Assembly: GCF_000695685.1 (NCBI RefSeq)
Contig: NZ_JFFR01000013.1
Span: forward strand, 124,001 to 188,000
Length of the DNA stretch: 64,000 nt
Reading direction: 5' to 3'
DNA from: Vibrio fortis
GTDB taxonomy: Bacteria > Pseudomonadota > Gammaproteobacteria > Enterobacterales > Vibrionaceae
This document shows positions 18,902 through 28,108 of this stretch, in pieces. Position numbers and translations under genes: made by a program. Below the pieces are notes generated by a model. That model did not search any database, was not told the DNA's origin, and saw only the letters and a program-made list of their open reading frames with translations. The number at the start of each line of letters is the position of its first letter. Within the stretch, counting starts at the first letter, position 1.

Positions 18902-19921
18902 ATGGAATACGTACAACTAGGTAACTCTGGCCTCAAGGTGTCTCGTTTGTGCCTTGGAACGATGAACATGGGCTCTAAGGAATGGAAGCCTTGGATCTTT
19001 AATGAGAAAGAGAGCGAGCCAATCATTCGTCATGCTATCGACCATGGTGTTAACTTTATCGACCTAGCAGACTTTTACTCATATGGAGCAGGTGAAGAAG
19101 TCGTTTGTAATGTACTCAATCGCATTGGACAACGTGACAAACTGATTGTCACAACTAAAGTTGGCTACCAAATGAATGATGACATCAACGCACAAGGCCA
19201 CTCTCGCCAGCATATAATGAACTCCATTGATGCATCGCTAAAGCGCATGAAGATGGACTATGTAGATATTTACATGCTTCATTTCTTTGATGTAAACACC
19301 CCTATCGAAGAAACAATGTGCGCTCTGAATGATATCGTTCGATCAGGCAAAGCTCGCTATATTGGTGTTTCAACCATGTATACATGGCAGCTCGCTAAGA
19401 TCATCCAGGTATGTGATCAAAACGGTTGGGTAAAACCTATCAACATGCAATTACAATATAATTGTGCCTACCGAGAAGAAGAGAGAGAGATGATTCCATA
19501 TTGCCAAGACCAAGGCATCGGAGTGTCGGTATTTAGTCCTCTTGCTCGGGGTATCCTCACTAATGATATGCAGTCTAACCGAAACAAAACCGATTTCTTT
19601 ACTGCCGAAATGTATAACGACAAGGCTTCATTTGATATTTCTACTTCTGTTGCCCGCGTAGCCCAGAGGCACAATGTAGCTCCCGCTCAGGTAGCACAAG
19701 CTTGGGTACTATCTAAACAATACGTTTCCTCGATGTTAGTTGGTGCTGATACTCCGGAACAATTCAATAGCGCTCTAGCTGCTTTGGAAATGAATCTAGA
19801 TCAAGATGATATATTTGAGTTAGAACGCAATTATACGCCTTGCGATATAATCAACGATTACACAGCAGGAAATCGTATCCCTCGAGAAGCTCGCCTCCCC
19901 AAAGGTATTTACGCTAAATAA
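18902..19921 (+). CDS. Aldo/keto reductase family oxidoreductase
   Basis: The 339-residue (alpha/beta)8-barrel enzyme reduces aldehydes or ketones with NADPH. The family tetrad appears as Asp and Tyr in FIDLADFYSYG, Lys in VTTKVGY and His in DIYMLHFFD, and the opening YVQLGNSGLKVSRLCLGTMNMG is standard for the YajO/Tas-like group. GAGGGGTG precedes ATG 18902. A terminator follows, so it is separate from dddP downstream. Physiological substrate is unknown; a role in DMSP or acrylate metabolism would be guesswork based on position. Confidence 0.85.
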   Translation: MEYVQLGNSGLKVSRLCLGTMNMGSKEWKPWIFNEKESEPIIRHAIDHGVNFIDLADFYSYGAGEEVVCNVLNRIGQRDKLIVTTKVGYQMNDDINAQGHSRQHIMNSIDASLKRMKMDYVDIYMLHFFDVNTPIEETMCALNDIVRSGKARYIGVSTMYTWQLAKIIQVCDQNGWVKPINMQLQYNCAYREEEREMIPYCQDQGIGVSVFSPLARGILTNDMQSNRNKTDFFTAEMYNDKASFDISTSVARVAQRHNVAPAQVAQAWVLSKQYVSSMLVGADTPEQFNSALAALEMNLDQDDIFELERNYTPCDIINDYTAGNRIPREARLPKGIYAK

Positions 19922-19946
19922 ATAGCATATAACTCAAACTGTATTT

Positions 19947-19978
19947 AAATGGCACTTAACGTGCCATTTTTTGTATTT
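19947..19978 (+). terminator. Rho-independent terminator
   Basis: The arms AAATGGCAC and GTGCCATTT pair around TTAAC and run into T-rich sequence, 25 bases after the aldo/keto reductase gene. The remaining gap to dddP (19979-20431) shows only a small inverted repeat, TTCTGGA/TCCAGAA, near 20040. Confidence 0.9.
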
Positions 19979-20431
19979 TTAATACGGAAACCCCATCTAT
20001 AACAGTCAGCTAATCATACTCGACACTTCCTTACCCCTTCTGGATGAAGTCCAGAATTAGCTCGGCTACCTCCATCAACTTCTGTTCCTAACCCAAGGGT
20101 TTTACAAGCCACTGGTTTTACAAAATCAGCTTAACTTACTGATACCTATGATGATATAGGCGTTTTTGCACGTCTGGCAATTAAACTTAGCTCACAGAAC
20201 TAAAAGTAAACCCCTCAAAATGCAACACTCGATTAACAACATGTTATTGATGACTATCACTATTGGAATATAGACATTCAAGGTCAATTCAATCTAACTG
20301 GTTGTTTAATTGGAGGATTCATTACCGAGTGAATTTTGTTCTTAGGTATGGGACTTTATTTCCATCATTCACCAATAACATTGCTGTAACATTAAATCCA
20401 ATTAATACGGTGGTTTATTAAGGGAAATAAA

Positions 20432-21769
20432 ATGACAAACCAATTTGTACTTGGCTCCAATCGAAAAATAGATCCGTCACGTCGACGTGCCGCACAATTA
20501 AAACCAGATGGAAGCGTGAACGACAATGATCGAGTCGAAATTGGGCCTACTGCTCTTGCATTCCAAGAATGGGCTGACCTAGGTCTCACTCCCCCAAATC
20601 TACAGAAAATGCGAGAGTATCGATTAAAACGCATTGTAGACCAGTTGCAAGCCCGTGATTTGGCAGGGGTGTTATTATTTGATCCTTTGAACATTCGATA
20701 TGCAACAGATTCCACCAACATGCAGCTTTGGATTGCACACAACCACGCTCGTGCTTGTTTTGTATCTGCAGAGGGCTACATGATTCTTTGGGATTTCCAT
20801 AACTGTGAGCATTTATCTGCACACCTACCGCTTGTGAAAGAAGTACGCAATGGAGCGTCATTCTTCTACTTCGAAACTGGAAATCGAACCAATGAACACG
20901 CTCATCATTTTGCAAAAGAGATTGCAGACATCGTTAAGCGTCACGGTGGTGGGAGCAATCGTATCGCTGTAGACAAGATAGAGATTGTTGGTTTACGTGA
21001 GCTCGATAAACAAGGCCTTGATATCTTTGATGGCCAAGAAGTGATGGAGCTAGCTAGAGCAGTCAAAAACATTGATGAGATCAACGCAATGCGCTGTTCG
21101 ATTGCTTCGACAGAGATTGCAATGAAAAAAATGCAAGAGGCAACTGTTCCTGGCGTCACTGAAAACGATATTTGGTCGGTGTTACATGCTGAAAACATTA
21201 AGCGCGGTGGAGAGTGGATTGAGTGTCGAATCCTGTCTTCAGGACCTCGTACAAACCCATGGTTCCAAGAGTGCGGCCCGCGCGTAGTTAAAGAAGGAGA
21301 GCTGTTAGCTTTTGATACCGATCTTATTGGTCCTTATGGATTCTGTGCAGACCTATCACGCACGTGGCTAATCGGTGATGTAGAAGCTACCGAAGAACAG
21401 AGACATTTATACCGCGTGGCCTATGAACATATCCAACACAACATGGAAATACTAAAGCCAGGTATGACATTCGAAGAAGTCACACGCTCTGGACTTTTAC
21501 TTCCTGAACAATACCGACCACAACGCTATGGAGTAATGATGCACGGTGTCGGTTTATGTGATGAGTACCCTTCAATACGATATCCAGAAGATCTAGAAGG
21601 TCATGGGTATGACGGTGTATTGGAGCCAGGCATGGCACTTTGTGTTGAGGCATATGTTGGCGCAGTTGGCGGCAAAGAAGGGGTCAAATTGGAAGACCAA
21701 GTCATTATCACAGAGGATGGGTTTGAAAACCTAACGAACTACCCATTTGAAAAAGAGTTATTAAAGTAG
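20432..21769 (+). CDS. dddP: DMSP lyase DddP (M24 peptidase fold)
   Basis: DddP cleaves dimethylsulfoniopropionate to acrylate and dimethyl sulfide in the cytoplasm. It has the pita-bread fold of M24 metallopeptidases, but the peptidase-like site binds iron. The 445-residue product matches the roseobacter enzymes residue for residue at the known metal ligands: Asp295, Asp297, Asp307, His371, Glu406 and Glu421. The proposed catalytic Asp377 lies in HGVGLCDEYP. The N-terminal segment NDNDRVEIGPTALAFQEW and FDPLNIRYATDSTNMQLW are also DddP-specific. A BCCT transporter starts nine bases after the stop. DddP is mostly known from roseobacters, so lateral acquisition is possible. Confidence 0.93.
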   Translation: MTNQFVLGSNRKIDPSRRRAAQLKPDGSVNDNDRVEIGPTALAFQEWADLGLTPPNLQKMREYRLKRIVDQLQARDLAGVLLFDPLNIRYATDSTNMQLWIAHNHARACFVSAEGYMILWDFHNCEHLSAHLPLVKEVRNGASFFYFETGNRTNEHAHHFAKEIADIVKRHGGGSNRIAVDKIEIVGLRELDKQGLDIFDGQEVMELARAVKNIDEINAMRCSIASTEIAMKKMQEATVPGVTENDIWSVLHAENIKRGGEWIECRILSSGPRTNPWFQECGPRVVKEGELLAFDTDLIGPYGFCADLSRTWLIGDVEATEEQRHLYRVAYEHIQHNMEILKPGMTFEEVTRSGLLLPEQYRPQRYGVMMHGVGLCDEYPSIRYPEDLEGHGYDGVLEPGMALCVEAYVGAVGGKEGVKLEDQVIITEDGFENLTNYPFEKELLK

Positions 21770-21778
21770 GAGCAGCAC

Positions 21779-23380
21779 ATGACATCCGTACCTAAAAACA
21801 CTCATAAATTACTAGTAAGCGCAGGAGCTGGGATAATTTTAACTCTGTGCTTTGTCTATGTATTACTTGCTGCAGAAGCAAGCACTGACATGTTCTCAAA
21901 TCTGAAAAACTATATCGCGCATAAGTTTGCCTGGTTTTATATGGGCAGTGTCGCATTGTTTATCTCTATCTTAATTTTTAGTGCATGTAGCCGTGTTGGA
22001 GATTTAAGGCTCGGTAAAGATAATGAGAGACCTGAATTTTCAGGGTTTGCATGGGGTTCGATGCTCTTTAGCACTGGGATGGGCATTGGGCTTGTCTTTT
22101 TCGGCGTCGCTGAGCCTGTTATGCACTACATGAACCCTCCGGTCGTTGAGGCTCAAACCGATGTCGCAGTCAGAGAAGCAATGAATATCACCTTCTTTCA
22201 CTGGGGAATCAATGCATGGGCTATTTACACCATTGTAGCGCTTGTTATTTCTTACGCAGCCTACCGTAAAGGCCGTCCACTAGAAATGCGAAGTGCGTTT
22301 TACCCAATCTTTGGCGAGAGAATCAACGGGCCATTGGGCGTAGCCATTGATGTCTTTGCTGTGCTCGCCACAGTGGTTGGTATCGTTACCCCTTTAGGAT
22401 TTGGTGTTCAGCAAATAAACGCTGGCTTAAATTACGTACTTGGCGTCGAGATCAGCACAGGCAATCAAATTGTTCTGATTACAATCATTGGAGTAATGAC
22501 ATGTATTTCGTTAGTACTTGGCCTGAAGAAAGGGATTAAAGCGCTATCACTCATCAATATTTGTGTTGCCATTGGGCTAATGACATACGTCTTTTTGGCC
22601 TCTAATACCACCTTCATCCTTAACTCAACCGTTGAAAATATTGGCAACTATTTAGCGAGCTTTGTACCACTGTCGTTTGATACTTATGCCTTTACCAACC
22701 CTGATTGGTTTTATGGTTGGACTCTCTTTTATTGGGCGTGGTGGATTGCCTTTGCTGCACCAACTGGATTGTTCATCGCTCGCATTTCACGCGGTAGAAC
22801 AATACGAGAGTTCGTAGTTGGTGTACTAGTTATTCCTGTAGGTTTTTCTTTTGCATGGCTGACAATATTCGGTAATAGTGCGTTGGATCTTATTCATAAC
22901 CAAGGTATTGAGGAGCTAAGCACTGCTGTAATGACAAACTCTTCATCAGCACTGTTTAAGTTTTTTGAGTTGGTATCTGATTGGAGCCTGCCTAGTTACC
23001 TAGCACTATTCAGCATTTTCGTATTCTTTATCACGACCTCAGATTCGGGCACGCTTGTTATCAATACACTGACATCAAAAGACGAAGACAATGCTCCGAT
23101 TTCACAACGCATTGGTTGGGTCATTGCTATTTCTGGTATCACTAGCTTGTTGTTAATGAGTGGAGGTATGACAGCTATTCAATCACTACTCGTTATTATG
23201 GGATGTCCTTTTGCCATTATGGTTACGATGATGAGTTATGGGTTTATGAAATCTGTGTATCTTGAAGTATATGCTCCGGCAACCAAAACGAGAGGAGCGG
23301 AATTGGATGAAGTGATTAGAAAAGCAGAGCAAACGGAGATTGAATATAGGAAAGCTCAAGCTATCCATGGTGGTAAGTAA
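21779..23380 (+). CDS. dddT: BCCT family transporter, probable DMSP/betaine importer (DddT-like)
   Basis: The 533-residue, twelve-helix inner-membrane protein belongs to the betaine/carnitine/choline transporter family. Visible motifs are GMGIGLVFFGVAEP (TM3 glycine stretch) and the Trp-rich box FYWAWWIAFAAPTGLFIARISRGR that binds quaternary ammonium or sulfonium groups. AGGAGCAGCAC lies before the start. It directly follows dddP, and BCCT genes next to ddd lyases are called dddT, so DMSP is the likely substrate. Glycine betaine or related osmolytes cannot be excluded from sequence. Confidence 0.85.
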   Translation: MTSVPKNTHKLLVSAGAGIILTLCFVYVLLAAEASTDMFSNLKNYIAHKFAWFYMGSVALFISILIFSACSRVGDLRLGKDNERPEFSGFAWGSMLFSTGMGIGLVFFGVAEPVMHYMNPPVVEAQTDVAVREAMNITFFHWGINAWAIYTIVALVISYAAYRKGRPLEMRSAFYPIFGERINGPLGVAIDVFAVLATVVGIVTPLGFGVQQINAGLNYVLGVEISTGNQIVLITIIGVMTCISLVLGLKKGIKALSLINICVAIGLMTYVFLASNTTFILNSTVENIGNYLASFVPLSFDTYAFTNPDWFYGWTLFYWAWWIAFAAPTGLFIARISRGRTIREFVVGVLVIPVGFSFAWLTIFGNSALDLIHNQGIEELSTAVMTNSSSALFKFFELVSDWSLPSYLALFSIFVFFITTSDSGTLVINTLTSKDEDNAPISQRIGWVIAISGITSLLLMSGGMTAIQSLLVIMGCPFAIMVTMMSYGFMKSVYLEVYAPATKTRGAELDEVIRKAEQTEIEYRKAQAIHGGK

Positions 23381-23617
23381 TCATATTGAGTTAGATTTAT
23401 TACGTTCCGTAATATAGACGTTTCACTGACTATACAGCTCTCCTCACTTTTAAGTTCCTCCTTAGAGCTACTTTTGAGTAGGAGAGCGCTTAAGCTCCCG
23501 TATTTCCTTTATATATCTGCCTCCCAAAAGCTTGGGAGATAATTTAAAACCTTCACTAGCAAATACATGCTTTCATTGATATTCATTGCACCAATAGAAT
23601 CTTTGGATGATTAAGTG

Positions 23618-23752
23618 TTCCATATGCACGCTAACTTTCGCTTCTTTGGTATGTCAGCATTGCCGACTTTTGCTTTTTATTACGTTATGAAGAATGGCGA
23701 TATTGAAGATGATTCTGCACGCTTTAAATCGTACCTTAACGAGCTATTTTAA
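23618..23752 (+). pseudogene. Remnant of an mdaB-type NAD(P)H quinone reductase, C-terminal end only
   Basis: The frame reads [20 protein letters not shown] and continues to a stop at 23750-23752. This matches the C-terminal 44 or so residues of the two intact MdaB proteins at 25943 and 62152. No upstream part of the gene is present. Together with the peroxiredoxin relic on the other strand at 23971, it looks like the decayed counterpart of the 61-62.7 kb locus in inverted order. The flanks 23381-23617 and 23753-23970 show no gene. Confidence 0.85.
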
Positions 23753-23970
23753 TTAACAAGAGTAGATAAGGTTCGTTAATTACCTCAACTGGAAACTAAT
23801 TTATTTGCAGCGCAGTTATACTATAGTGTAAGACTTAAAATAGATATTTGTGACTTCTTTTAATGAGTAAGCCCCAGCTATCTGGTGACTTGGTTGGTGG
23901 GTTATATAGAAGCAAGAGTATAGGCAGAACCAAAAGGACGTAAGAATGTTATCAATACCTTCTTTGAGAC

Positions 23971-24480
23971 TTAGTAGTCTAGCGTACCTCGGGTTGGGTA
24001 ATGGTTATTTGGATTACGAATCCACGCTAGACCGCGAGTTAATACGTCAAGAGCTGGTCTTACAAACGGGTTGTTTGATAGGTCAGCTACATGCTCATTG
24101 ATGACAAATAACCCTGACACTGCAAAGTTATGGTCAATTTCTGCTTGAGAACGTGGAAGAGAGGATGAGAAATAGAGAGCCCTAACGTCTTCATTTGTTG
24201 CTCACTTAGACCATCGGCAATTGGGAAACTGATATCGAGCTTTCTAGAGGGTACTCTAATTGTTATTATTAATCGTCGGAGACGGCTAAAATATCAACAC
24301 CTGTATCACTAAAGGCTTGTTTGTAAGTCTAAATTTCGTTAAGGCATTTGATGCAAAGCGGGCAATGCTCACCGCGACAGATAAACACCGCTTGCTAAGC
24401 TTGTTGCTTCTAATCTAGGGAAGGGAGCGACGACTTTTAGCTTCTGTGGGTGCGTCACCTCGACTCTTTGACTTCAATTT
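23971..24480 (-). pseudogene. Decayed peroxiredoxin gene
   Basis: The reverse strand encodes pieces of the peroxiredoxin found intact at 61003. They include RGEHCPLCIKCLNEI, a stop, TYKQAFSDTGVDILAVS, then after an indel KLDISFPIADGLSEQQMK, and finally LTRGLAWIRNPNNHYPTRGT up to the stop at 23971-23973. The 5' end is blurred (about 24480). Internal stops and frameshifts make it non-functional. A recognisable copy of the TACTTTTAGTAACC operator remains just upstream at 24532. Confidence 0.85.
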
Positions 24481-24531
24481 GCCACTAAGTAGATCAAAAG
24501 ATAACTCACAAAGAGCCAGTTGCATACGATA

Positions 24532-24545
24532 TACTTTTAGTAACC
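24532..24545 (-). promoter_or_regulatory. Putative HxlR-type operator, orphaned beside the peroxiredoxin relic
   Basis: The sequence TACTTTTAGTAACC is identical to the operator before mdaB2 (62834-62847) and matches that in the 26.6 kb promoters. It lies upstream of the peroxiredoxin pseudogene and is probably a leftover of its promoter. Confidence 0.55.
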
Positions 24546-24639
24546 TAGCTGTGAGCTTGAATTCACGCTGCTTATCCAGAGCTCAACTCGATAAACAGCA
24601 TGAGAACATCTACACTGTCTGGATGAAAACAGCAAATCG

Positions 24640-25296
24640 TTAGTCCGCGCCCATCTTAGCCATCAGCTCAGACAGAATTTGTTTGTAACCTTCAACTGGG
24701 TGTGCACCAGAAATACCAGATTCACGGTTGAAGACGACCGTTGGCACACTTGAAACCCCCATTTGCTGCCATTGCTTCTCTGCGTTACGGAGCGCACTGC
24801 GTCGCTGAGTGTCGTCAAGCCAATGCATTCCTTCATCTGCATCAAGACCAACAGAGATAAGCTCTTGTTTCAGAATTTCGCGGTCAGATACATCTTTCTG
24901 TTCACTGAAAAATGCCTTGAACAGACGTAATTTTAGCTCAGTCTGTTTGCCAGACTCTTTCGCATAATCAAGCAGAATGTGGGCATCGAACGTATTCACC
25001 ATCTTCATTTCATCAAAGTAGTTGAATTCAAAGCCATGCTCTGCACCAATGGCGGCAATGCGGATACGAGCATTCTTACTCTCTTCAACTGTACTGCCAT
25101 ACTTACGGGCCACGTGCTGACGAAGGTTTTCTCCATCAACAGGCATATCCGGATTGAGCTCAAAAGGTTGCCATTCAATCTCGATGCGGTCTTCAATGCC
25201 AAGCTCTTTAATAGCGGCTTGTAAGTGGTTGTAACCAATAATGCACCAAGGGCAAACGACATCACTAATAATGTCGAGTTTAATCATATTACTCAT
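24640..25296 (-). CDS. DsbA-family oxidoreductase, FrnE-like
   Basis: The 218-residue protein is a cytoplasmic FrnE/DsbA-like thioredoxin-fold oxidoreductase. It has no signal peptide. The redox motif CPWC (Cys15-Cys18) lies at the end of the first strand in DIISDVVCPWCIIGY, an all-helical insertion follows, and the cis-Pro loop appears as GVSSVPTVVF. AAGGA precedes ATG 25296. It is the third gene of the mdaB-ahpD-like-frnE run and so probably belongs to the same thiol/quinone stress operon. The substrate is unknown. Confidence 0.85.
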   Translation of the reverse strand: MSNMIKLDIISDVVCPWCIIGYNHLQAAIKELGIEDRIEIEWQPFELNPDMPVDGENLRQHVARKYGSTVEESKNARIRIAAIGAEHGFEFNYFDEMKMVNTFDAHILLDYAKESGKQTELKLRLFKAFFSEQKDVSDREILKQELISVGLDADEGMHWLDDTQRRSALRNAEKQWQQMGVSSVPTVVFNRESGISGAHPVEGYKQILSELMAKMGAD

Positions 25297-25365
25297 GATG
25301 ATTCCTTATTAGAAAGCACTGTAGGCGTTACGCAAACAGTGCCTTGAATGGTGTTAGATTAATTA

Positions 25366-25932
25366 TTAGCGCTCGCTAGGATGCGTCCAAGCATATTTTT
25401 GGAATGGCGCATCTGGTTCAGTATGTGCGATTGCGTTTGTAAAGTTTGAGATAAGCTTCGCAGACAACCCCGTAAGTACTTCAAGTGCTTGACGCTTAGT
25501 GAAACCAGCATCTAGGAAGGCTTGCAGTCTTTCATCACCAATATGTCCGCGATTATCAAGTAGCTCTTTGGTAAAATCGTGCAAAGCTTGGAGCTTCGTA
25601 TCTGGTATTGCTGTACCTTCGCGCAGTGCTTCAATCACTTCATCTGGCATTTTGCCTGCTTTCATCATCCATGTATGACCCGGAACGCAGTAGTGACAAT
25701 TGTTTTCAAAATTTGCTGTCATGAAGACTACCTGCTGCTCTAGCGGGCTGAATGTTGTGTTGTTCATAAACAGTTCGAAAACCGTGTTGTATGCTTCATA
25801 TGTTGCGGGTGCTTCGGCAAGAACAGCATGTAGGTTTGGTAGCATGCCAAATCCTTTCAGAGACTGTTCCACCAGAACTTTAGACTCTTCAGGCGCAGTT
25901 TCTGCATCATAGTAAGTAAATTCAGTACTCAT
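25366..25932 (-). CDS. Carboxymuconolactone decarboxylase/AhpD-like protein
   Basis: The 188-residue protein has the AhpD-like helical fold with the redox motif CHYC followed by His (NNCHYCVPGHT at about residues 80-90). This is the pattern of alkylhydroperoxidase D and related thiol reductants. AAGGAGA lies just before the ATG. Its start is 10 bases after the mdaB stop and the FrnE-like gene follows, so the three form an operon. The likely role is thiol-dependent peroxide or electrophile detoxification; this is inferred from family and context. Confidence 0.82.
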   Translation of the reverse strand: MSTEFTYYDAETAPEESKVLVEQSLKGFGMLPNLHAVLAEAPATYEAYNTVFELFMNNTTFSPLEQQVVFMTANFENNCHYCVPGHTWMMKAGKMPDEVIEALREGTAIPDTKLQALHDFTKELLDNRGHIGDERLQAFLDAGFTKRQALEVLTGLSAKLISNFTNAIAHTEPDAPFQKYAWTHPSER

Positions 25933-25942
25933 GGTTTTCTCC

Positions 25943-26527
25943 TTAGAAGTTAGCGTCTAGGTGTGCTTCAAAACGTGCGAAATCATTTTCGATGTCACCA
26001 TTTTTCATTACGTCATAACACGCAAACGTTGGTAGTGCAGACATACCAAAGAAACGGAAGTTTGCGTGCATATGGAACATCAAATCATCAACACTTCGGC
26101 CTTGGAACAAGTACTCATTGTCATCATTAAATGATTCTTCCGGTGCGTTGAATGTGAAAGACAACATGTATTTTGTGTTAGTGCGAGTGCCGCCCGTACC
26201 GTAGTTTTTCTTAGGTTCTTCTGCGCTGCGACCATCAAATGCACAAAGAGAACCACCCATACCAGCAGTGAATACATCGTCCATGTATTTTTTAAATGAC
26301 CATGGAATCGTCATCCAGTTAACAGGCGACTGAAGGATCACGCGGTCTGCCCATTCAAAGTGTGCCAGTTGCTCATCAACAACAATTTCGTCGTGCATGG
26401 TAACAACACGAACCTCATGACCTTTTGACTCTAACGTGGTGCGAGCTTTCTCGACTAGAGCAGCATTTAGCTTACCTTCAGAAAATGGAGATGGCTCGTG
26501 TGCGTTAATGATTAGAATGTTACTCAT
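25943..26527 (-). CDS. mdaB: NAD(P)H:quinone oxidoreductase, MdaB-like (copy 1)
   Basis: The 194-residue flavodoxin-fold protein resembles MdaB/KefF-type quinone reductases, which reduce quinones by two electrons using FAD and NAD(P)H. Visible features are the start NILIINAHEPSPFSEGKLN, the flavin loop [22 protein letters not shown] and the dinucleotide region GTGGTRTNTKYML. It is a close paralogue of the protein at 62152 (same length) and of the 23.6 kb fragment. It is the first gene of a three-gene operon behind a conserved operator-promoter module. Confidence 0.88.
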   Translation of the reverse strand: MSNILIINAHEPSPFSEGKLNAALVEKARTTLESKGHEVRVVTMHDEIVVDEQLAHFEWADRVILQSPVNWMTIPWSFKKYMDDVFTAGMGGSLCAFDGRSAEEPKKNYGTGGTRTNTKYMLSFTFNAPEESFNDDNEYLFQGRSVDDLMFHMHANFRFFGMSALPTFACYDVMKNGDIENDFARFEAHLDANF

Positions 26528-26588
26528 GATAATTAACCCTTCAATAAATTGACTGCTTTACAAAGCGAAGATGATTTCGCTGCCTTGC

Positions 26589-26641
26589 GGTTTATTATGG
26601 TTACCTGGAGTTAGACTACAACTAGTTAACTTTTAGTAACC
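26589..26641 (-). promoter_or_regulatory. Operator-promoter module for the mdaB-ahpD-frnE operon
   Basis: Read towards mdaB, the order is GGTTACTAAAAGTTA, then TTGTAG, a 16-base spacer and CATAAT, inside the second conserved block GGTAACCATAATAAACC. The same two blocks, 21-22 bases apart, occur before ltrA (26736-26788) and before mdaB2 (62795-62847). TACT-AAA-AGTA is palindromic, as expected for an HxlR/YodB-type operator. Confidence 0.7.
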
Positions 26642-26735
26642 ACCATAAATCTCAGTCAAATTGACAGTAAGTTAATGTTTAATAGTTGTTTTATTTTTTT
26701 TGAGGGGTAAGCGCGGGCGTAGGTAAGCAAAAATA

Positions 26736-26788
26736 GGTTACTAAAAGTACACTACTTGAAGTATCTCAGGAGGTTACCATAATAAACC
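26736..26788 (+). promoter_or_regulatory. Operator-promoter module for ltrA
   Basis: It reads GGTTACTAAAAGTA, then TTGAAG, a 16-base spacer and CATAAT within GGTTACCATAATAAACC. The module is the mirror image of the one at 26589-26641, so mdaB and ltrA are expressed divergently from matched promoters. A shared regulator, probably the HxlR protein at 61618, is inferred. Confidence 0.7.
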
Positions 26789-26829
26789 GTATAAACAGAA
26801 TAGAGCACCAATCTATAGGACGTAACTGT

Positions 26830-28044
26830 ATGGATTTATCCCCAAAACACCCACTGTGGCGCAAACCAAAACATCATCTTGATACCGATAGCAGCAATGA
26901 TCATGTGCATTGGATTGAGCTTTTCTACGATTTAGCGCATGTGGTATCGATTTTTGTTCTTGGGAACTTCTTAAGCCATCATCTTGGCTTTGGAGGATTT
27001 GTGATTTTCGCTGCTCTGTTTACTGTGATCTGGTTTGCGTGGTTTGACTTAAGCCTTTTTAACTCCATTTATGTCAGCACCGATGTCCAGCACCGTTACA
27101 TTATGGCAGCGCAGATTATCACCATTATGATCATGTCATCAGCGATAGTGCATATTGATGGCGCTGGTTGGGTTTATTTTGCGATAGGTTACGCGATAAA
27201 CCGAGCGATTATGTCGCTGCTCTATTTCAGGGCTAAAACGGTAGAGGATAATGAAACCTGCCTACCAAGTCGCATGTCTCGAAACTTTTCCATTGGCTCA
27301 GTCATTTTCTTTATTAGTGCGTTTCTTCCTGCACCATACAGCCACATGGTCTTTGCTGCCGGGATGGTGATTTTAGCGGCGTTGTATGCCGCTCCAAAAG
27401 TGGGCGTACTTTACAGCAAGCGATTCTTACCGCGCTTTGGCCATATGGCGGAACGTTTTGCACTGCTATTACTAATCGTTGCTGGTGAGGGCTTCTTTAA
27501 GCTTGTCATCACTCTTGCAGAAAAGGGCATCGATAATGTGGTGGGTGATGTGTTTGTTAATTACGCATTTGGTGGTCTCTCTATTTTCGTTTTATGTTGG
27601 ATCTATTTTGACTTTGTTGGCAATGGTAAGCCGCGTGATAATGAGTCAAAAACACTGGTTAAATGGACTATTTCTCACCTGTTCTTGATGCTTTCTGCTG
27701 TCATGATAGGTGTTGCACTGTCAGCGGAAGTAAAGATTGGCTTTATGGATCAATACCCATTCAAATATGCGTTGATTGGTTGTTTAGGCTTGACAACATA
27801 TCTGTACTGCTTGCTTCAGATTCAAAACGTGATTGAACTTCGCACTGCCCATCGTTTTGCTACTGCGAAAGTTCGTTATATCGGTATTGCGCTGTGCTTT
27901 GTGACGCTTGCTATTGTGTCGTTTGTTCCTTCAATTGTAGCCAATGTCATGTGGGGAACCGCACTGTTCTCTCAGATCGTCATTCCTGTGAGGACCGCAT
28001 TTAAAACCCTGACTCAAGAAACTGAGCAAGAAGCCGGGCAATAG
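26830..28044 (+). CDS. Low temperature requirement protein A (LtrA) family membrane protein
   Basis: The 404-residue protein has about ten to twelve hydrophobic spans and the LtrA-family opening HVHWIELFYDLAHVVSIFVLG (residues about 21-41), where the acidic ELFYDL motif is diagnostic. LtrA was named from a Listeria cold-growth locus, and its biochemical role is not established. Here it stands under the same promoter type as the quinone reductase genes, which suggests a link to electrophile or redox stress. A K+ channel gene follows in the same direction. Confidence 0.85.
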   Translation: MDLSPKHPLWRKPKHHLDTDSSNDHVHWIELFYDLAHVVSIFVLGNFLSHHLGFGGFVIFAALFTVIWFAWFDLSLFNSIYVSTDVQHRYIMAAQIITIMIMSSAIVHIDGAGWVYFAIGYAINRAIMSLLYFRAKTVEDNETCLPSRMSRNFSIGSVIFFISAFLPAPYSHMVFAAGMVILAALYAAPKVGVLYSKRFLPRFGHMAERFALLLLIVAGEGFFKLVITLAEKGIDNVVGDVFVNYAFGGLSIFVLCWIYFDFVGNGKPRDNESKTLVKWTISHLFLMLSAVMIGVALSAEVKIGFMDQYPFKYALIGCLGLTTYLYCLLQIQNVIELRTAHRFATAKVRYIGIALCFVTLAIVSFVPSIVANVMWGTALFSQIVIPVRTAFKTLTQETEQEAGQ

Positions 28045-28108
28045 CTCGATCAAGCCCATTTATTTGAACTGCAGGGCGATCTACTCTGCGGTTCACTGGA
28101 TTGCCATA

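Noticed and set aside
19979..20431. Gene or insertion-sequence relic before dddP
   Set aside because: A short open stretch on the reverse strand and a small inverted repeat exist, but no recognisable protein or element ends.
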